Part shown: piece by piece, positions 61,028 to 64,000 of the stretch | How positions within the stretch are numbered: the stretch's first letter is position 1 | Layout: each line of letters begins with the position of its first letter | Origin: Mycobacterium marinum | Lineage (GTDB): Bacteria > Actinomycetota > Actinomycetes > Mycobacteriales > Mycobacteriaceae | Length of the DNA stretch: 64,000 nucleotides | Assembly (NCBI RefSeq): GCF_003391395.1 | Contig: NZ_CP024190.1 | Coordinates: 248,001 to 312,000, forward strand | Reading direction: 5' to 3' | Translations under genes and position numbers: made by a program | The notes under the pieces: generated by a model | What the model was told of the DNA's origin: nothing | Seen by the model: only the letters and a program-made list of their open reading frames with translations | Databases searched by the model: none

Positions 61028-61296
61028 AATCCGACACTCACCCCGACTACCACCCGGTGGTCTTCGAGGACGCGACCACCGGCACCCGCTTTCTCACGCG
61101 ATCCACCTTGACCAGCTCTCGCAGCATTGACTGGGAGACCCCCTCGGGGGTGCACACCTACCCGTTGGTGGTCGTGGAGGTGTCCGCCGATTCGCATCCG
61201 TTCTGGACCGGTACCCGCCGCACGCTCGATACCGCGGGACGCGTCGAGAAGTTTTACCGACGATATGGACGGGCTGATCGGCCCGCAACGGGCTGA
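61024..61296 (+). CDS. rpmE2: 50S ribosomal protein L31 type B (zinc-free)
   Basis: A 90-residue type B L31: KSDTHPDYHPVVFEDATTG at the start, then TSSRSIDWETPSGVHTYPLVVVEVSADSHPFWTGT and AGRVEKFYRRYG. No Cys is present, whereas type A has a CxxC. It is translationally coupled to the G3E gene and so lies under the second Zur box. Confidence 0.95.
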   Translation: MKSDTHPDYHPVVFEDATTGTRFLTRSTLTSSRSIDWETPSGVHTYPLVVVEVSADSHPFWTGTRRTLDTAGRVEKFYRRYGRADRPATG

Positions 61297-61410
61297 CCTG
61301 CCCGAATCTGGGCGGCTGAGCTGATTGTGGCCGCGGCCGCGCGGCTACGGGTCGCTGGCGGGGACTCGGATGTCGCCAAACCCCCACACCCTGGACCCGC
61401 AAATGCCAGA

Positions 61411-61425
61411 GTGACCATGGGTCAC
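61411..61425. promoter_or_regulatory. palindromic operator candidate before an SDR-acyl-CoA synthetase operon
   Basis: GTGACC and GGTCAC flank an ATG spacer at 61411-61425, followed at once by AT-rich CAATAGG, which could be part of a -10. The SDR start is 41 bp downstream. Confidence 0.5.
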
Positions 61426-61465
61426 AATAGGCAAGACAGTAGTCCGCAACGGGGGAACCGCTCCT

Positions 61466-62365
61466 ATGAATCTGGCGACGCAGGCCTTGGCGAAGGCCTT
61501 CGAACGAGCCAGCAACGGACTGGCGAACCCGGCGACGCTGGCCGATCCCGACCGGCTACGCGGCGCAGTTACGGGCAAGACCGCGTTGGTTACCGGTGCG
61601 TCCTACGGGATCGGCGAGGCAACCGCGCGGAAACTGGCCGCCGCTGGAGCCACCGTGCTGATGGTGGCGCGATCAGCGGAGCGCCTCGAGGACCTCGTGT
61701 CGGCCATCGCCGCGGGCGGTGGAGCGGCGGTCGCCTACCCGACCGATCTCACCGACGAGGCTGCTGTCGGGGTACTGACCAAGCAAGTCAATCAGAATCA
61801 CGGACCGCTGGACATCGTGGTCAGCAACGCGGGCAAGTCATTGCGCCGGTCGCTGCATGACCAATACGACCGTCCGCACGATTTCCAGCGCACCATCGAC
61901 ATCAACTACCTGGGTCCGATTTGGCTGTTGCTCGGATTGCTGCCGGCGATGCGCGAGAGCGGCCGAGGCCATGTGGTGAACGTTTCCAGCGTCGGCGTAC
62001 GCCTGGTGCCGGGCCCGCAATGGGGCGCCTACCAGGCCTCCAAAGGGGCGTTCGATCGCTGGCTGCGCAGCGTGGCGCCGGAGCTACACGGCGACGGTGT
62101 GGACGTGACGTCCGTCTACTTCGCCCTGGTCCGTACCCGGATGATCGAACCGACGCCGATGCTGGGCCGGCTTCCCGGCCTCGAGCCCGATCAGGCCGCC
62201 GACGCTGTGGCGAAAGCGATCGTCGAACGGCCTCGCACCAACGAGCCGCCCTGGCTGTGGCCGGCCGAACTGGCCTCGGTATTGCTGGCCGGGCCCGCCG
62301 AGCAGGCGGCGCGGGTGTGGCACCGCCGGTTCTTCGCCCCAACCGCCGAGGCAGGAAAGAGCTGA
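61466..62365 (+). CDS. short-chain dehydrogenase/reductase (SDR), lipid-type
   Basis: A 299-residue SDR with a 36-residue N-terminal helix before ALVTGASYGIGEATARKL. It has SNAGKSLRRSLHDQYDRPHDFQRTIDINYLGP, VNVSSVGVRLVPGPQWGAYQASKGAFDRWL and a long C-terminal helical tail. It begins a two-gene operon with the acyl-CoA synthetase 3 bp later. The pairing suggests reduction of a fatty acyl chain or lipid ketone. Confidence 0.88.
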   Translation: MNLATQALAKAFERASNGLANPATLADPDRLRGAVTGKTALVTGASYGIGEATARKLAAAGATVLMVARSAERLEDLVSAIAAGGGAAVAYPTDLTDEAAVGVLTKQVNQNHGPLDIVVSNAGKSLRRSLHDQYDRPHDFQRTIDINYLGPIWLLLGLLPAMRESGRGHVVNVSSVGVRLVPGPQWGAYQASKGAFDRWLRSVAPELHGDGVDVTSVYFALVRTRMIEPTPMLGRLPGLEPDQAADAVAKAIVERPRTNEPPWLWPAELASVLLAGPAEQAARVWHRRFFAPTAEAGKS

Positions 62366-62367
62366 CA

Positions 62368-63954
62368 ATGATGGCTGCAGGCGTGGTCACAACGGCGGCG
62401 CGGGCGTTACTGGGATCGGGGCTGCTCAGCCCGTCCAGCCCGGCTGCCGCGCTGCGGCTGGTACGCGAGCTGTACCGGGGCGGTACGAACCTCTACACCC
62501 CGCTCGCTATCGCGGCGGCACGGTGGCCGGAGCGGACCGCAATCGTCGACGACGACGGTGCGCTGAGCTACCGCGAGATTCAAACGATGACCGAATCGGT
62601 CGCCGGGGAGCTCACCCTTGCCGGCATCGGGCCCGGGCAAGCCGTGGGCGTCATGTGCCGCAATGGCCGCAACTTTGTCGCGGCGGCGTTTGCCGCCGGG
62701 TTGGTCGGTGCCGACGTCGTGCTGGTGAACACGGAGTTCCGCGCCACCGCGCTCGCCGCCGCGCTGGAAGCACACCAGATGCGGGTGATGTTGTGCGACG
62801 ACGAGTTTGTCGACCAGGTGGCCGGAACTGGCGAATCGGTGTTGGTCATCGATCCGAGCACCGTCACCGACCGGGACTGCGCGCGGCCCAAGGTCGCCCC
62901 CTCCGGACGAATCGTGTTGTTGACTTCGGGCACCACCGGGGTCCCGAAGGGGGTGCCGCGCAAGCCCAAGTTGACTTCTGGGATCGGGGTCAGCGTGACG
63001 CTTCTGGAGCGAACCAGGCTGCGTGTCGGTTCGCGAATGACGCTGGCCACGCCCATGTTTCACGGTCTGGGATTTGGCATGCTGGTGCTGACCATCAGCC
63101 TGGGCGGAACGGTGCTGACCCGTCGGCACTTTGATGCCGAAGCAACGCTGGCCCAGACATCGCTGCATCGCGCCGACGGCTTGAGCGTGGTTCCGATCAT
63201 GTTGGCACGCATCCTCGATCTGCCCGATCAGGTGCGGGCGCGAAATCCGCTGCCGTGCTTGCGGGTGGTGATATCCAGCGGCGATCGACTCGATCCCAGC
63301 CTGGCGCGCCGCTTCATGGAGGCCTACGGCGACGTTCTGTACAACCTGTACGGCTCCACCGAAGTGGGCATCGGCGCACTGGCCACACCGGCCGAGCTGC
63401 GCGACTGGCCCGAGACGGTGGGCAGACCCGTCGCCGGGTGCCCGGTGCGGATTTTCGACCGGAACGGACGGCCCGTCGGGCCGCGGGTAACCGGGCGGAT
63501 CTTCGTTGGCGGCGAACTGAATTCCGACGGCTATTCCGGCGGTGGCGGCAAAGCCGTCATCGATGGCATGGCCAGCACCGGAGACATGGGCTATCTCGAC
63601 GAATCGGGCCGGCTCTACATCGTCGGGCGTGAAGACGACATGATCGTCTCCGGCGGCGAGAACGTCTATCCGCGGTCACTGGAGAACGCGCTGGCCAGCC
63701 ACCCCGACATTGCCGAGAACGCGGTCATCGGCGTTGCCGACGAGCAGTTCGGCCAACGGCTGGCCGCATTCGTCGTCGCCCGCCCAGGCTGCGACATCGA
63801 CGCGGACGCGATCCGCGATTACCTCAAGGGCCGGGTGTCGCGGTTCGAACAGCCCAGAGACATCCACCTGGTCAGCAGCATTCCGCGCAATCCGGCCGGC
63901 AAGGTGCTGCGCAAACAGCTGGCGAGCTACGCCGAACCCGAAGCCCAGTCCTGA
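62368..63954 (+). CDS. fatty-acyl-CoA/acyl-AMP synthetase (FadD family)
   Basis: About 528 residues from the ATG at 62368. The phosphate loop is LLTSGTTGVPKG, then YNLYGSTEVGIGALATPAEL, MASTGDMGYLDESGRLYIVGREDDMIVSGGENVYP and the catalytic PRNPAGKVLRKQL. It activates a carboxylic acid as acyl-AMP and probably makes the CoA ester. FadD12 of M. tuberculosis, which has a similar SDR partner, is a candidate ortholog, but I cannot confirm it. The open frame extends to 61921 only by shadowing the SDR gene. Confidence 0.9.
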   Translation: MMAAGVVTTAARALLGSGLLSPSSPAAALRLVRELYRGGTNLYTPLAIAAARWPERTAIVDDDGALSYREIQTMTESVAGELTLAGIGPGQAVGVMCRNGRNFVAAAFAAGLVGADVVLVNTEFRATALAAALEAHQMRVMLCDDEFVDQVAGTGESVLVIDPSTVTDRDCARPKVAPSGRIVLLTSGTTGVPKGVPRKPKLTSGIGVSVTLLERTRLRVGSRMTLATPMFHGLGFGMLVLTISLGGTVLTRRHFDAEATLAQTSLHRADGLSVVPIMLARILDLPDQVRARNPLPCLRVVISSGDRLDPSLARRFMEAYGDVLYNLYGSTEVGIGALATPAELRDWPETVGRPVAGCPVRIFDRNGRPVGPRVTGRIFVGGELNSDGYSGGGGKAVIDGMASTGDMGYLDESGRLYIVGREDDMIVSGGENVYPRSLENALASHPDIAENAVIGVADEQFGQRLAAFVVARPGCDIDADAIRDYLKGRVSRFEQPRDIHLVSSIPRNPAGKVLRKQLASYAEPEAQS

Positions 63955-64000
63955 TGTTCTAGGGCCACGTCAACGGTCTTGGCCAGCCACTTGGGCGCGA
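63927..64000 (-). CDS. possible C-terminal end of a gene beyond the window
   Basis: On the minus strand a frame with high third-position GC reads APKWLAKTVDVALEHQDWASGSA and stops at 63927, inside the 3' end of the synthetase. It may be the end of a convergent gene. A competing frame stops at about 63959. Too little is present to name a family. Confidence 0.25.
   Translation of the reverse strand, partial: APKWLAKTVDVALEHQDWASGSA

Noticed and set aside
1..64000. CRISPR arrays, IS elements, prophage and tRNA genes
   Set aside because: No regular repeat-spacer pattern, no transposase or integrase frame and no tRNA-like cloverleaf was noticed on either strand.

Overview
The window looks like chromosomal DNA of a slow-growing non-tuberculous Mycobacterium. 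It is GC-rich, uses many GTG and some TTG starts, and carries PE_PGRS and PPE genes, an MmpL transporter, F420-type oxidoreductases and many TetR regulators. Gene content matches the part of the M. tuberculosis H37Rv map from about Rv0089 to Rv0106, as I remember it, with lineage-specific insertions and one block that appears inverted. No IS element, prophage, tRNA, rRNA or CRISPR array was found.

Layout. 0-6.5 kb: a partial alpha/beta hydrolase, TetR/MarR/PaaX regulators, a small secreted protein broken by a 34-bp tandem duplication, an LpqC-like esterase and a Rieske oxygenase with a leaderless promoter. 6.5-10 kb: a copper operon (HMA chaperone, membrane-anchored protein, CopA-type ATPase) behind two CsoR/RicR-like palindromes. 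10-20 kb: an oxidative catabolism island (SRPBCC, FDOR/PPOX, LLM oxidoreductase, two head-to-head paralogous TetRs, two coupled flavin monooxygenases, a zinc alcohol dehydrogenase) and a PE_PGRS protein with a propeller-like C-terminus. 20-29.4 kb: SDRs, a methyltransferase (Rv0089-like), crotonase, Rv0090-like membrane protein, thioesterase, a TetR/diiron-protein pair, mtn (Rv0091-like), an unannotated array of five hairpins, SRPBCC and SDR genes.

29.5-46 kb is the centre of interest. It holds an MmpL exporter converging on a complete isonitrile-lipopeptide operon: PPE1, isonitrile-forming oxygenase, FcoT, FadD10, ACP and NRPS. The NRPS here is a single C-A-T-R module, not the two-module form of M. 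tuberculosis. Next come a methyltransferase, a zinc-finger anti-sigma-like membrane protein, CtpA and a SigC-like ECF sigma factor. 46-52 kb continues the copper theme: a Met/His-rich DUF5134 protein, a CopD/CtaG-type protein, an HMA protein and CtpB. Together these genes read as a metal-acquisition and metal-handling locus. The small molecule binds copper or zinc, the MmpL may export it, and P-type ATPases and chaperones handle the metal.

52-64 kb: a Tat-exported phospholipase C, an Rv0104-like protein with a cyclic-nucleotide-binding domain converging on a hydrolase-cyclase fusion, a TetR and MpaB-like oxygenase, a Zur-type zinc-starvation locus (cysteine-free S18, S14, L33, L28 and L31 plus an Rv0106-like G3E-family protein around two Zur boxes), and finally an SDR plus an acyl-CoA synthetase.
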